Assembly (NCBI GenBank): GCA_964471235.1
Contig: CAYYGL010000019.1
Location: 1-38,097, forward strand
Direction of reading: 5' to 3'
Length of the DNA stretch: 38,097 nt
Source: CAYYGL01 sp964471235
GTDB taxonomy: Bacteria > Calditrichota > Calditrichia > RBG-13-44-9 > J075
In this document: piece after piece, positions 17,068 to 25,980 of the stretch
How positions within the stretch are numbered: the first letter of the stretch is position 1
How the letters are laid out: each line of letters opens with the position of its first letter
Notes under the pieces: generated by a model
What the model was told of the DNA's origin: nothing
The model's database searches: none
Seen by the model: the letters and a program-made list of their open reading frames with translations, nothing else
Program-made: the position numbers and the translations under genes

Positions 17068-18297
17068 ATGTATTTTCTTGAACTGATTCGCACCGCATTT
17101 ACCCAGATTCGGGCGCACCGGATGCGCTCTTTCCTCACCACGCTGGGGATTGTCATTGGCATCGGAACGGTTATCCTGATTGTCTCGGTTCTGGAAGGGT
17201 TTCGGTCCTCTATTGAGCATGATTTGAACGTTCTGGGCGCCAATACCTTTCAAATCCAACGGTATGATTTTGCCAACCAGGGATTCGGGCACCCGGGGCG
17301 ACGAGAATACCGGAAGCGGTTGACCAAAGAATTAGCCGATGCCATTCGGGAACGCTGCCCATCGGTTAAATTTGTCGGTGCGGAACAATGGAAGAACGGA
17401 CAGATCATTTTTCACAAAACGGAAAAGACCAATCCCAATATTTCGCTTGGAGGCGCTACCCGGGAATTTGCTATTAACAACGGCTATTTTATTGGAGAAG
17501 GGCGGTTTATCACCGAACAGGATGTACATCAGCATCGCAAAGTGGTGGTATTGGGGATGGATGTGGTGGATAAACTCTTCCCGCTTCAGGACCCCCTGGA
17601 ACAGATAGTGAGAATCGGCGGGCAAAAATTTTTAGTTGTGGGCGTATTCGAGCGGCAGGGCAGTTCCACCTTCGGTCAGTCACGCGATAACCTGGCGATT
17701 ATCCCCATCACCACCTGGGAAGATATCTATGGCCGCAATCATTCGGTCAATATCACGGTGATGGCTAAAAGCCCGGAATTGTTCGAAGCTGCCCGGTCGG
17801 AGGTCATCGGGGTGTTGCGGAAAGAACGCAAAGTTCCCCCTGGCAAAGAGAATGACTTCTTCCTCTTTTCCAACGAGACCCTGGTGGATTCATTTAACAA
17901 CATCGCCCAGAAAATCCAGTTAGCCGGTATTGGTATCGGCATCATCTCCCTGCTGGTGGGGGGGATTGGGGTGATGAACATTATGCTGGTATCGGTGACA
18001 GAACGCACCCGGGAAATCGGGATTCGCAAAGCCGTCGGCGCCCGGCAAAGAGATATCCTCAAGCAATTTCTCCTGGAAGCCATCACCCTGTGCCTGGTAG
18101 GAGGTGTGCTGGGGTTCATTGTCGGGGTGAGCCTGGCGGGGGTTATCTCCTTGCTTGCCAAATTTCCCATGTCCGTGCCACTCTGGTCGATTGTCGCCTC
18201 CCTGGCAACCACCACCATCATCGGTCTGGCTTCCGGTATTTACCCGGCACGCAAGGCTGCCCGGTTGCAACCGATTGAATCGTTACGCTATGAGTAA
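17068..18297 (+). CDS. ABC transporter permease, MacB/FtsX type (second of two)
   Basis: A 409-residue paralogue of the preceding permease with the same layout: N-terminal membrane segment in RSFLTTLGIVIGIGTVILIVSV, periplasmic core, three C-terminal membrane segments with GGIGVMNIMLVSVTERTREIG, and the terminal YPARKAARLQPIESLRYE. TTGGAAAC sits just before the ATG. The two permeases differ mainly in the periplasmic domain, consistent with a heterodimeric pump in which each half contacts the adaptor or substrate differently. The substrate is unknown; MacB-type pumps export lipoproteins, toxins, peptides and macrolides. Confidence 0.93.
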   Translation: MYFLELIRTAFTQIRAHRMRSFLTTLGIVIGIGTVILIVSVLEGFRSSIEHDLNVLGANTFQIQRYDFANQGFGHPGRREYRKRLTKELADAIRERCPSVKFVGAEQWKNGQIIFHKTEKTNPNISLGGATREFAINNGYFIGEGRFITEQDVHQHRKVVVLGMDVVDKLFPLQDPLEQIVRIGGQKFLVVGVFERQGSSTFGQSRDNLAIIPITTWEDIYGRNHSVNITVMAKSPELFEAARSEVIGVLRKERKVPPGKENDFFLFSNETLVDSFNNIAQKIQLAGIGIGIISLLVGGIGVMNIMLVSVTERTREIGIRKAVGARQRDILKQFLLEAITLCLVGGVLGFIVGVSLAGVISLLAKFPMSVPLWSIVASLATTTIIGLASGIYPARKAARLQPIESLRYE

Positions 18298-18641
18298 AGG
18301 AGATGGGGTTCATCCCTCGGCGGGCAGGAGACATGAAGTTTGTCAATTGGGATTGGGAAATCGTCCATCACGAATCGCTTATCGCACAATATTCTTTGCC
18401 CGCGGGAGAGATATGGGGGCGTTTTCCGATTGATGAGGTGTAGTCCGAAAAAATCGGCTGGCATCAACCCCATCTAACTCATCTTTCCATTCTCCTTCCA
18501 ACCGCTGAGAACCAACAACTAATAGCTCATAGGTGGCTTCCCTTCCTTCCATAACGGCGCAATCGACCTCTAATGTTTTCCACCTGCCTTTCCGATAAAA
18601 GAACACAGTTTAATGGTCACTAAACTGAAAAGGTTAACTAA
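18298..18641. other. Intergenic stretch without recognised gene
   Basis: About 340 bases between the second permease and the PAS membrane protein. Minus-strand frames of 60-75 codons (18288-18473, 18379-18606) are open but have only a GTG or weak start and no family resemblance. AAAAGG precedes the GTG start of the next gene. Confidence 0.45.
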
Positions 18642-20177
18642 GTGTCGCCATTTGAAGGGAAGCGTGTCGTTCTGGTCTTTGGGACCACATTAGTGGTTTT
18701 GATAGCACTCATTTCCGGGGCATTTCTGTTAGTCAAATCGGAACTCCCGGTTCAACAAAAGAACATGGCGGAATTGGCTTCACTTGATCACGCTGAAATT
18801 CTGGTTTATCAAATCGCATCACAAATCCTTGCCACCCGTCATACATCTAATAAAAAGACCTATCAAAAGAGGATTGGCTCATTAGAGGGGTTGATTAGCT
18901 CTTTAGAAAAAGAATACCATCAAATCCAGCGTATCAAAACTCGCGCTGGTAAAACAACCTCTTTTCGTTCCTCCGCTAAAGTACAGCCGGAAGACGTATT
19001 CCTAACTTTACGGGATCAATTAGAAGAATTTATTTTAAAATCCAAGAATTTCAGATCGCTTCCCTATCAACAACATTCCGAACAACAGGATTCCCTTGTA
19101 ACGGTTATCAGCCGCCTGTCGGCGGGAAACCTTGCCAGGGTATTCACACAAGCCCGGATAATCTTTCAGAGAAGCATTGATGCGGAAATCACCCGACTTA
19201 GCTGGATTTTTACCCTGTTGTGGGGCGGAATCGTGGGTGGAATCATGGTGGTTTCCATGCTTGTATTTCGGATTCCAATCAAAAAAGTCATCCGGATAAA
19301 TGAAATTCTCCGAACGGAACAGAACCTGCTACAAGACGAAAAGCAGGAATTGCAACAACAATTGCAGGAGCAGGAGACCACGGTTCATCAATATGAACAT
19401 ATATTGGATGTTTTACCGGACGGACTGCTAATGGTTTTTAAAGATGATACATTAAAAATGAGCCAACCGTTCATCAAATTGCTAAAAGTGCCGGATGCTT
19501 TGGCGAACAATAGGGATTATGACGAAATCCGACATTTTTTAATGCTCAGCTTCATTAAGGGGGAAGATTTCGGGCGGCATTTTCAGGAATTAAACAAACA
19601 TGTGAACGATAACCGTTACTTTACATTGAGCCACAAGGATGGTCGACAGATGGAATGCCAGACCGAACCCATTTTATTGCAAGAGAATGTAATCGGCAGG
19701 GTCTGGATTTTTCGGGAAAAGTCCGGGAAACCCAATTCGAAGCACACACACCAGAAAACCGAATCCCTATCTTCGGCAAAATTTGACCCGACACCTCCCG
19801 GCGGAATGGCATCAATTTTTCATGAATTGAACGGAACCATCCTTGAAGCGGACATTAATGCATTTCAATTGTTTGGTTTTGCAAGGGAAGAATTTTTAGG
19901 CAGGAATATCAAATCACTATTCCCGGAAGAGACTTTAATGGAAATGAAGCAGCATTATCGGGAAATTTCAAAATGGGGGCACTATCATTTTGAAACCCGT
20001 TTTATTCGTCAAAATGGGAAAATATTCTCTGCCCGGGTTGCTGCCAATATAATCAAACCGAATCATTCCCGAATGATTCATCTACTGATTGAATTCCTGC
20101 AATTTCATCCGAATGGTCAGAAAAATACGGTTTATCAGCCCGAAGAAAAAAATCTAACCCTGGAACCATCGTCATAA
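18642..20177 (+). CDS. Membrane sensor-like protein: helical periplasmic domain plus PAS, no output domain
   Basis: A 511-residue protein with a GTG start preceded by AAAAGG. Membrane segment 1 is at about 8-28, an all-helical extracytoplasmic domain spans about 30-185, and membrane segment 2 is at about 188-210. A coiled coil rich in Q/E (about 220-250) follows, then a PAS-like region (about 250-360) and a clearer PAS domain (about 385-490: IFHELNGTILEADINAFQLFGFAREEFLGRNI). It ends there: no HAMP, histidine kinase, GGDEF, EAL or methyl-accepting domain is present. Either it signals through a partner or the output domain has been lost. The next gene encodes a smaller protein with similar membrane layout. 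Confidence 0.75.
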   Translation: MSPFEGKRVVLVFGTTLVVLIALISGAFLLVKSELPVQQKNMAELASLDHAEILVYQIASQILATRHTSNKKTYQKRIGSLEGLISSLEKEYHQIQRIKTRAGKTTSFRSSAKVQPEDVFLTLRDQLEEFILKSKNFRSLPYQQHSEQQDSLVTVISRLSAGNLARVFTQARIIFQRSIDAEITRLSWIFTLLWGGIVGGIMVVSMLVFRIPIKKVIRINEILRTEQNLLQDEKQELQQQLQEQETTVHQYEHILDVLPDGLLMVFKDDTLKMSQPFIKLLKVPDALANNRDYDEIRHFLMLSFIKGEDFGRHFQELNKHVNDNRYFTLSHKDGRQMECQTEPILLQENVIGRVWIFREKSGKPNSKHTHQKTESLSSAKFDPTPPGGMASIFHELNGTILEADINAFQLFGFAREEFLGRNIKSLFPEETLMEMKQHYREISKWGHYHFETRFIRQNGKIFSARVAANIIKPNHSRMIHLLIEFLQFHPNGQKNTVYQPEEKNLTLEPSS

Positions 20178-20320
20178 TGGAAATGGTAAAACAAGGTGAT
20201 TTTGGAAAAGTTAGCAAAAAATATTGAAACCAAAGATGAAGATTGTATCTCTGATGTCGTCGTGATTGATAACTTCTAAACACTTTACGTTTGATAAAAC
20301 TGAAGTGAGGGGTATGGGGT

Positions 20321-21085
20321 ATGAAACGCAATCCGAAAAAAATCATATTTAGTCTGGTATCGATATTCCTGATCGGTCTTACCATCTATTTTGGTTATAA
20401 CCGATATCAAGAAGTGGCGTCTGAATATCAGGCAGCGATTGAAGCCGCATCTAAAATTGGGATTCTGTCTCAAAGCCTGGTCAATTATGCCGATAAATTG
20501 TGGCATTCAAATTCGCAAACCGCTTTTGAGAACAATAAGGAGCGAATAAAGAAATTAATCGAGGTGTTAGAAGTCCGTCACCTGAGCCTCTTCAAGGGAA
20601 AACCGGATTTCAGTCTCACTGCCCGTTATGCGGAAGATATTAAAACGATCTATTACTTAACACCTTATAATGCGGTGGTTCAGGTCCAGGAATTTCTATA
20701 TCATGCCAACCGGCTTACGGAAATCTCCTATCAAAACAAATCCGCCCTGGCACCCCACGTCGTTTTTATGAGAAGCGCTGTAAAACGAAAACTGGTGCTC
20801 TCCCTCAGTCAAATTATCCGACTTTATAAAATCAAGTTGGAACAACGCATCAATGCCATAATTCTGTTTCTAATAGCCTCACTAATCCTCCTGATGGTCA
20901 GTGAATTCCTGGCAGCAATTTATTTGTTTGCCAGTTCATCGGAGGAAATGATGGTAAAATTTCCTCAACAAGAGTTTGACAACAGTGTTGCCCCGATTCT
21001 TAATGAGTTAATCATGACTCAGGATGACAAGCAAACCAATAGCATTCCTTTTGAATTTTCTACCCTAAAAATATCGGATGCCTGA
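20321..21085 (+). CDS. Two-helix membrane protein with PilJ-like helical extracytoplasmic domain
   Basis: A 254-residue protein: membrane segment at about 8-25, a helical extracytoplasmic domain (about 30-180) and a second membrane segment at about 185-210, ending with a short 45-residue cytoplasmic tail. The segment ASKIGILSQSLVNYADKL resembles the QRMLSQR region of PilJ/NIT-type sensor domains. No output domain follows. It lies 143 bp after the PAS membrane protein and has the same membrane plan, so the two may form a complex. The resemblance to PilJ is by eye only. Confidence 0.65.
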   Translation: MKRNPKKIIFSLVSIFLIGLTIYFGYNRYQEVASEYQAAIEAASKIGILSQSLVNYADKLWHSNSQTAFENNKERIKKLIEVLEVRHLSLFKGKPDFSLTARYAEDIKTIYYLTPYNAVVQVQEFLYHANRLTEISYQNKSALAPHVVFMRSAVKRKLVLSLSQIIRLYKIKLEQRINAIILFLIASLILLMVSEFLAAIYLFASSSEEMMVKFPQQEFDNSVAPILNELIMTQDDKQTNSIPFEFSTLKISDA

Positions 21086-21091
21086 ACATCT

Positions 21092-22141
21092 TTAAATTGA
21101 CAGGGTTTCCAGCCGGCGGGCAACGAAGCGGATCAACCGATTCTCTGCAAGGGTTTCCAGGCAATTTCCATTGGGGCAGCGAGCGGTATTGCAATCATTA
21201 CATGGCACAACATTCGGCGTTAAGACCCATTCCGGTTGATGATAGGGTCCCCAACGCCGTGGGGAACAGGAAAGCGCCGGGCAATAAAAACCCATCAACG
21301 GTGTGTTGACGGCATTGGCAAGATGGAGCGGTCCGGTACTACTGGAAAGGAATAATTCCGACTCCGAAATTACTGCCATTAACTCTACAATTGAAAATGC
21401 CCCTCCCCCATTCATACTGCGATTATTTTTTAGCTGCCGGCGAATCGTTTCGATTAACGGACGTTCTCCCGTTGTGCCGGTAAACAATACTTGAAAAGCC
21501 GTGGAATCCAAAATATACTGCGCCATGGCAGCATATTGCCTGGGTGTCAAATTGGGAGCAGAGCCGCCATTTCCGGGATGAATGATGGCAAACGGCTTCT
21601 TTACACCAAGCTCGAATAGCTTGCGGTGAGTAGCATCCATCAATTCCGGTGGAATTTGAAAGTTGAATTGAATTTTGCCCGGCAAATTCGTCACCAGCGG
21701 GGACAGCATGCTTAGATTGTGATCCAGTTCGTGTTTCATCCCATGCTTGCGATGTTCAAAAATTCGTTTTTTAAATAGCAATGAATACCAGCGATACCCA
21801 ACTCCAATGGTGAAGGGGATGCCTGCCAGCCGAACCGAAGCAGCCAATGCCGGGCGGGGGTAAAAAAAAATTGCCACATCAAAATGCTTCGCCCGGAGCT
21901 GCCTTGCCAGACGGATATGCCCCGCCGGACCGCGATGAAGGCTTTCGGGCATATAGGGGATCACTTCATCAATATCTTGGTGAATTGTTAGCAACGGGGC
22001 GGTATAACTACGTCCTAAAAAAGTAATTCGGCTTTCGGGATAATGAGCTTTCAGAATTGTAGCTGCCGGAGTTGTTAAAATGACGTCACCGATTCTGTCA
22101 GTGCGAATGAAAAGAATGTTTTGGGGATGGTTCTTCATCAT
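21092..22141 (-). CDS. Glycosyltransferase family 9 (ADP-heptose:LPS heptosyltransferase-like)
   Basis: About 349 residues. The start ILFIRTDRIGDVILTTPAATILKAHYP is the hallmark of GT9 heptosyltransferases. The C-terminal half has FAIIHPGNGGSAPN and LFLSSSTGPLHLANAVNTPLMGFY, which bind the nucleotide-sugar. It ends in a cysteine cluster CNDCNTARCPNGNCLETL typical of many family members. It adds heptose (or a related sugar) to the LPS inner core at the cytoplasmic face. An upstream in-frame ATG exists at 22153; ATG 22141 is chosen because GAGGAAAG lies just before it. It is divergent from another LPS-type glycosyltransferase. Confidence 0.9.
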   Translation of the reverse strand: MMKNHPQNILFIRTDRIGDVILTTPAATILKAHYPESRITFLGRSYTAPLLTIHQDIDEVIPYMPESLHRGPAGHIRLARQLRAKHFDVAIFFYPRPALAASVRLAGIPFTIGVGYRWYSLLFKKRIFEHRKHGMKHELDHNLSMLSPLVTNLPGKIQFNFQIPPELMDATHRKLFELGVKKPFAIIHPGNGGSAPNLTPRQYAAMAQYILDSTAFQVLFTGTTGERPLIETIRRQLKNNRSMNGGGAFSIVELMAVISESELFLSSSTGPLHLANAVNTPLMGFYCPALSCSPRRWGPYHQPEWVLTPNVVPCNDCNTARCPNGNCLETLAENRLIRFVARRLETLSI

Positions 22142-22292
22142 TTCTTTCCTCATCCACCCTGCCTGTGGATTTCCTTAACCGATGGCACCCCGGCAAAACC
22201 CCATTGGGAACGGCATCGAATCTAAAAGATATTTTACTCACTTTCAACCAACAAAATTTATATCTTTCTCAGGTTCATAAACCGGAGAAGAT

Positions 22293-23054
22293 ATGGCAGC
22301 TATCTCAGCAGTAATTATCACTTATAATGAAGAAACGAACATCAAACGATGTCTGGAATCAGTTGCAACCGTGGCGGATGAGATATTGATTATCGATTCT
22401 TTCAGCACCGATCAAACCACTACCATTTGCAGGGAATTCGGCTGCCGGGTTATTCAACGCCCCTGGGAGGGGTATTCTCGAACCAAAAATTTCGGCAATC
22501 AATCTGCACAGTATGATTTTATTCTCTCCATTGATGCGGATGAGGTGCTGTCCCCCCGGCTGATTACCTCTTTGCTGGCTCACAAACCTTCCCTTCAGGG
22601 CGCTTACTCCATGAATCGCCTTACCAATTATTGCGGAAAATGGATTCACCATTGCGGATGGTACCCGGACCCCAAAGTGCGGTTATTCAATCGTCAGGAA
22701 GCACACTGGGTGGGGGAATATGTGCATGAATACTTGCAATTTAACCGACCGGTAGCGACCGTTCATCTCGCAGGAGACCTCTGGCATTATTCATTCAACT
22801 CTTTCCAGGACCATCTTCAGCGGGTGAATCAATATTCCGAATTGGCAGCCCAGGAATTGGTCGCTCTCGGCAAAGAAAATCTCCTACCCAAAATGCTCTT
22901 CAGTCCGATGCTAAAATTCTTCAAAATCTACCTGGTGCAAAGGGGCTTTCTGGACGGCTTCTATGGATTTAGTATCGCCTCAATCTCCGCCTTTGATATC
23001 TTCATACGCTATGCCAAAGCAATTCAATTAAGGAAACGGGTAAATAACTCGTGA
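22293..23054 (+). CDS. Glycosyltransferase family 2, WaaE/KdtX-like (LPS core)
   Basis: A 253-residue GT-A enzyme. It opens ISAVIITYNEETNIKRCLES, has a first aspartate in EILIIDSFSTDQT and the DxD metal site in SIDADEVLS near residue 85. The later YPDPKVRLFNRQEAHWVGEYVHEYL segment is characteristic of the WaaE/KdtX branch, which adds glucose to LPS inner-core heptose. The C-terminal part carries a hydrophobic amphipathic segment (KIYLVQRGFLDGFYGF). GGAGAAG lies just before the ATG. It is paired divergently with a GT9 enzyme, pointing to lipooligosaccharide assembly. Confidence 0.9.
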   Translation: MAAISAVIITYNEETNIKRCLESVATVADEILIIDSFSTDQTTTICREFGCRVIQRPWEGYSRTKNFGNQSAQYDFILSIDADEVLSPRLITSLLAHKPSLQGAYSMNRLTNYCGKWIHHCGWYPDPKVRLFNRQEAHWVGEYVHEYLQFNRPVATVHLAGDLWHYSFNSFQDHLQRVNQYSELAAQELVALGKENLLPKMLFSPMLKFFKIYLVQRGFLDGFYGFSIASISAFDIFIRYAKAIQLRKRVNNS

Positions 23055-23064
23055 ACGCCCGGAA

Positions 23065-24516
23065 TTATTCCGTTAGACGGGGGGAAAGAGCAGGTGGTTC
23101 ACCCGGGGGGGTGCTACCCGGTTCTTCGGGTAATGCCCCAAGGTAATCATTTAAATCCACTTCAACTCGGATAGCCGGCTTAGACGGTACGACCCCGGTT
23201 TGAACTTTTTGTATCTCACTCACCACATGGATGTATTTTTCCGCCTCCATCAAATTTCCATATAAAATTTTCTTGATGGTTTGCAAGCGCCGGAAGGCAT
23301 TTTCGGCAGCGCCGGAGAACGTCGATGGAACAGCTTCCTCCACCCTGACGATGATTGGAGTATAGGGGAATTCTTCCAATACACTTGAAAGCTTCCGTAA
23401 TTGCGCTTCTCCTGTTGCGGTCAACTGATCCGTTTCTTCATGAAAAGAAACGGAATCTACCTGAAACAAAATCCGGTTTCCCTCTGCCACCAGTCGGAAC
23501 GGAAACTTCGCCTGGATTCTGTTTAACTTCTCTTGCAAATACTGTTGTCTTTCGGCAACGTTTTTCCCCTTTAAAAATTCCTTTTCAAGCGCCAGTTTTT
23601 GAAGTTCCAGCGTCTCCTTTTCCCTTTTCAGGTCAGCAACATGTCTATGTTGGCGCTCAGCCCCCTGAATCAATTCCCCCCAAATATCCTGGTAACTCTC
23701 ATTCCAGGCAGGTGTGGTCTCCAGGTTGGTTGCTAAAATTTGCATGGATTGTTCCAGCTCCAGCAGAAATGCTTCCATGTTGCCCGGATTTTTTTTCAAC
23801 CGCTGAATCGTCCGGGACATGTTCAACAGATGTTTGGCATAGAAGATCAACTGCTGTGCTTCCTGGGAAAGAGCATCATCGGCTACACGAGCTTGTTTAA
23901 CCTGCTCTTCCACATTCGTGAGCATTATCTGTACCCGATGATAGGTTAAAGGGGCATTTTCTTCGGCATTTAAATCTTCACTCTCCCGAAGCAAAATGCG
24001 CGCCTGTCCGAGCAGGTTGTCGCGGATAGCCATGTATTCAGCGCTACGGTAATGCATTTCTGCCGCATGCATTGGTTTACCTAATTCTTCTTTTCTTCCC
24101 TCCTGAAACAGCCGGGCGGCTTCCCGGAGGTTTCTATCCCCTTTTTGAAAGAATGGTTCGCCATAAATGTCGCCGCCACTCTCGGTAACCCGTTGGCGAA
24201 GAGAGAGCAAGGAGTTGAAGAAAGACCGGGCATCTCTGCACACCGCCATCCAATAATGAAGCCGATCAGCGAATTCTTTTATGTGGATTTGGAAATCGGG
24301 GGAAGGAGATGGAGTTCCGGCAGCCCGGCGGATCGTTTCAAATTCCGCCTGACATTTTCGGAAGACCTCCGGATACAGCACCTCACCATCATAACGTTGC
24401 ATCTCGGTGATGTATGTTTCCAGATCATGGAATGATGGTGAACGATCTTCCCTGGCAAAGGAACGACAACTAATCAGAAGACCAACAAACAGGAGGTAAA
24501 GAATAAAGGTTTTCAT
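23065..24516 (-). CDS. Lipoprotein with coiled coil and degenerate OmpA-like C-terminal domain
   Basis: A 483-residue protein. The signal peptide ends in LLISC, making Cys17 the lipid anchor. Residues about 30-300 are helical with TPR-like or coiled-coil character, and 290-330 is a strong coiled coil (ADLKREKETLELQKLALEKE). About 345-455 resembles an OmpA/MotB peptidoglycan-binding domain (RILFQVDSVSFHEETDQLTATGEAQLRKLSSVLEEFP), but the usual NxxLSxxRAxxV motif is replaced by AENAFRRLQTIKKIL. A proline-rich tail closes it. It probably ties the outer membrane to the wall, or did so ancestrally. No Shine-Dalgarno sequence is evident. It converges on the glycosyltransferase gene with only 10 bases between. 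Confidence 0.7.
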   Translation of the reverse strand: MKTFILYLLFVGLLISCRSFAREDRSPSFHDLETYITEMQRYDGEVLYPEVFRKCQAEFETIRRAAGTPSPSPDFQIHIKEFADRLHYWMAVCRDARSFFNSLLSLRQRVTESGGDIYGEPFFQKGDRNLREAARLFQEGRKEELGKPMHAAEMHYRSAEYMAIRDNLLGQARILLRESEDLNAEENAPLTYHRVQIMLTNVEEQVKQARVADDALSQEAQQLIFYAKHLLNMSRTIQRLKKNPGNMEAFLLELEQSMQILATNLETTPAWNESYQDIWGELIQGAERQHRHVADLKREKETLELQKLALEKEFLKGKNVAERQQYLQEKLNRIQAKFPFRLVAEGNRILFQVDSVSFHEETDQLTATGEAQLRKLSSVLEEFPYTPIIVRVEEAVPSTFSGAAENAFRRLQTIKKILYGNLMEAEKYIHVVSEIQKVQTGVVPSKPAIRVEVDLNDYLGALPEEPGSTPPGEPPALSPRLTE

Positions 24517-24577
24517 TTACGCATTCAATTCAAAGTTTGGTTTGGTTGGAGGAAGAAGTATGAGAGGTGGGGAGGAG

Positions 24578-24616
24578 AACGGTTATCCAACCGTTTTGGG
24601 ATGAAGGCTTTCATCC
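24578..24616 (-). terminator. Two back-to-back hairpins downstream of hisS
   Basis: AACGGTT (24578-24584) pairs with AACCGTT (24589-24595) around ATCC. GGATGAA (24599-24605) pairs with TTCATCC (24610-24616) around GGCT. Both have 7-bp stems with 4-base loops and lie 30-70 bases past the hisS stop. No clear T-run follows on the minus strand, so they may terminate or protect the hisS transcript. Confidence 0.4.
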
Positions 24617-24645
24617 TGTCTCCGGATTTCCACACAGCTCCGGGT

Positions 24646-25968
24646 TTATGTTCTGCCTGCCCCTTTTACCTCATCGATTAATTGATCGATTGAAACGGTT
24701 TTTTGTTCACCGGTGGTCATGTTCTTTACAGCCGCCTTTCCTTCCGCTTGTTCATCCGGTCCGGCAATGATAACCAGAGGAATTTTTTTATCGTTTGCCA
24801 GACCGAATTGCCCCCGCAATTTGGCTTTGCCGGTATACAAATCGCAGTTGATCCCGGCATTTCGGAGTGTTTGGGCAATCCGTATGGAATAAGAGCGGGT
24901 GGATGCATCAAAAACCGTGACCAACACCCGGGTGGAGGTGTTTAACTGCGGGGGGAACATTCCCATTTCCTCCATGACGGTGATAATCCGCTCCAACCCC
25001 ACGGAGCTACCGGTTGCCGGATGGGGCTGGCCGGAGAACATACCGATCAATTTGTCATAACGTCCGCCGCCGGTTACCGACCCGATGCGCGGCTTCTCCA
25101 GAACCGTTTCATATATGGGGCCGGTGTAATAATCCAGTCCCCGTGCCAGGTACAAATCAAATGCATAATGGTTTTCCGGTAAGCCGTACTCTGCCAGAAA
25201 ATCGAACAGGGTTTTGATTTCCGCAACGCCTTCCCGACCGATTTCACTTTTTGCCAGCAAATCCGCCGTTCGGGAAATTCGTTCGGCATGGTTTCCTTCT
25301 ATCGATAAAATCCGGAACAGCTTTTCCACTACCGTTTCCTCAACCCCGCGCTTGGAGAGCTCCTTTTCCACTCCTTCAAACCCAATTTTATCCAGTTTGT
25401 CGATGGCACGGTAAATGTCAACTTCCCGCTCGTCCGGCACCCCGCAAACTTCCACAATCCCGGAGAGCACCTTGCGGTTGTTGATGCGAATGGTGAAATC
25501 CTGAAAATTCAGTGCTGTTAAAACCTCATGGGAAACGGCGATAACTTCCGCATCCGCCAACATGGAAGCACTGCCCACAATATCCACGTCACACTGGTAA
25601 AATTCCCGGAAACGCCCCTTCTGCGGCTTATCGGCTCGCCATACCGGTTGAATTTGATATCGTTTAAACGGTTTGGGAAGCTGAGGGTGCATGGCAATCA
25701 CCCGGGAGAGGGGAACTGTCAAATCGTACCGCAATCCCACTTCTCTGCCGCCCCGGTCGGTAAAACGATAGGTGAGACGGTCACCTTCTTCCCCATACTT
25801 TCCGGAAAGGGTTTCCCACAATTCCAGGGTAGGAGTTTCCAGCGGCTCGAACCCGTAGCGTTCAAATATTTTTTTTATTACATCAATGACGTAATTTCGC
25901 TTCACCATTTGTTCGGGCAGGAAATCCCGGGTGCCCTTGTAAATCCGTGGTCGCATTTTTTCTGCCAA
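24646..25968 (-). CDS. hisS: Histidyl-tRNA synthetase
   Basis: A 440-residue class II aminoacyl-tRNA synthetase. Motif 1 lies in the TRDFLPEQ...YGFEPLETPTLE region, motif 2 is FKRYQIQPVWRADKPQKGRFREF, the histidine-specific ARGLDYYTGPIYE lies near 275, and motif 3 runs from GGGRYDKLIG to SSVGLERI. The C-terminal anticodon-binding domain ends in IDQLIDEVK. It charges tRNA-His in the cytoplasm. The start is a TTG at 25968 with GGGAG at correct spacing; the ATG four codons later lacks a good site. It lies 12 bp downstream of a small lipoprotein gene on the same strand and is probably co-transcribed with it. Confidence 0.97.
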   Translation of the reverse strand: MAEKMRPRIYKGTRDFLPEQMVKRNYVIDVIKKIFERYGFEPLETPTLELWETLSGKYGEEGDRLTYRFTDRGGREVGLRYDLTVPLSRVIAMHPQLPKPFKRYQIQPVWRADKPQKGRFREFYQCDVDIVGSASMLADAEVIAVSHEVLTALNFQDFTIRINNRKVLSGIVEVCGVPDEREVDIYRAIDKLDKIGFEGVEKELSKRGVEETVVEKLFRILSIEGNHAERISRTADLLAKSEIGREGVAEIKTLFDFLAEYGLPENHYAFDLYLARGLDYYTGPIYETVLEKPRIGSVTGGGRYDKLIGMFSGQPHPATGSSVGLERIITVMEEMGMFPPQLNTSTRVLVTVFDASTRSYSIRIAQTLRNAGINCDLYTGKAKLRGQFGLANDKKIPLVIIAGPDEQAEGKAAVKNMTTGEQKTVSIDQLIDEVKGAGRT

Positions 25969-25980
25969 ATTTATCTCCCT

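Noticed and set aside
18379..18606. Minus frame of 75 codons between permease and PAS protein
   Set aside because: GTG start only, no recognised family and no partner gene; it may be chance.
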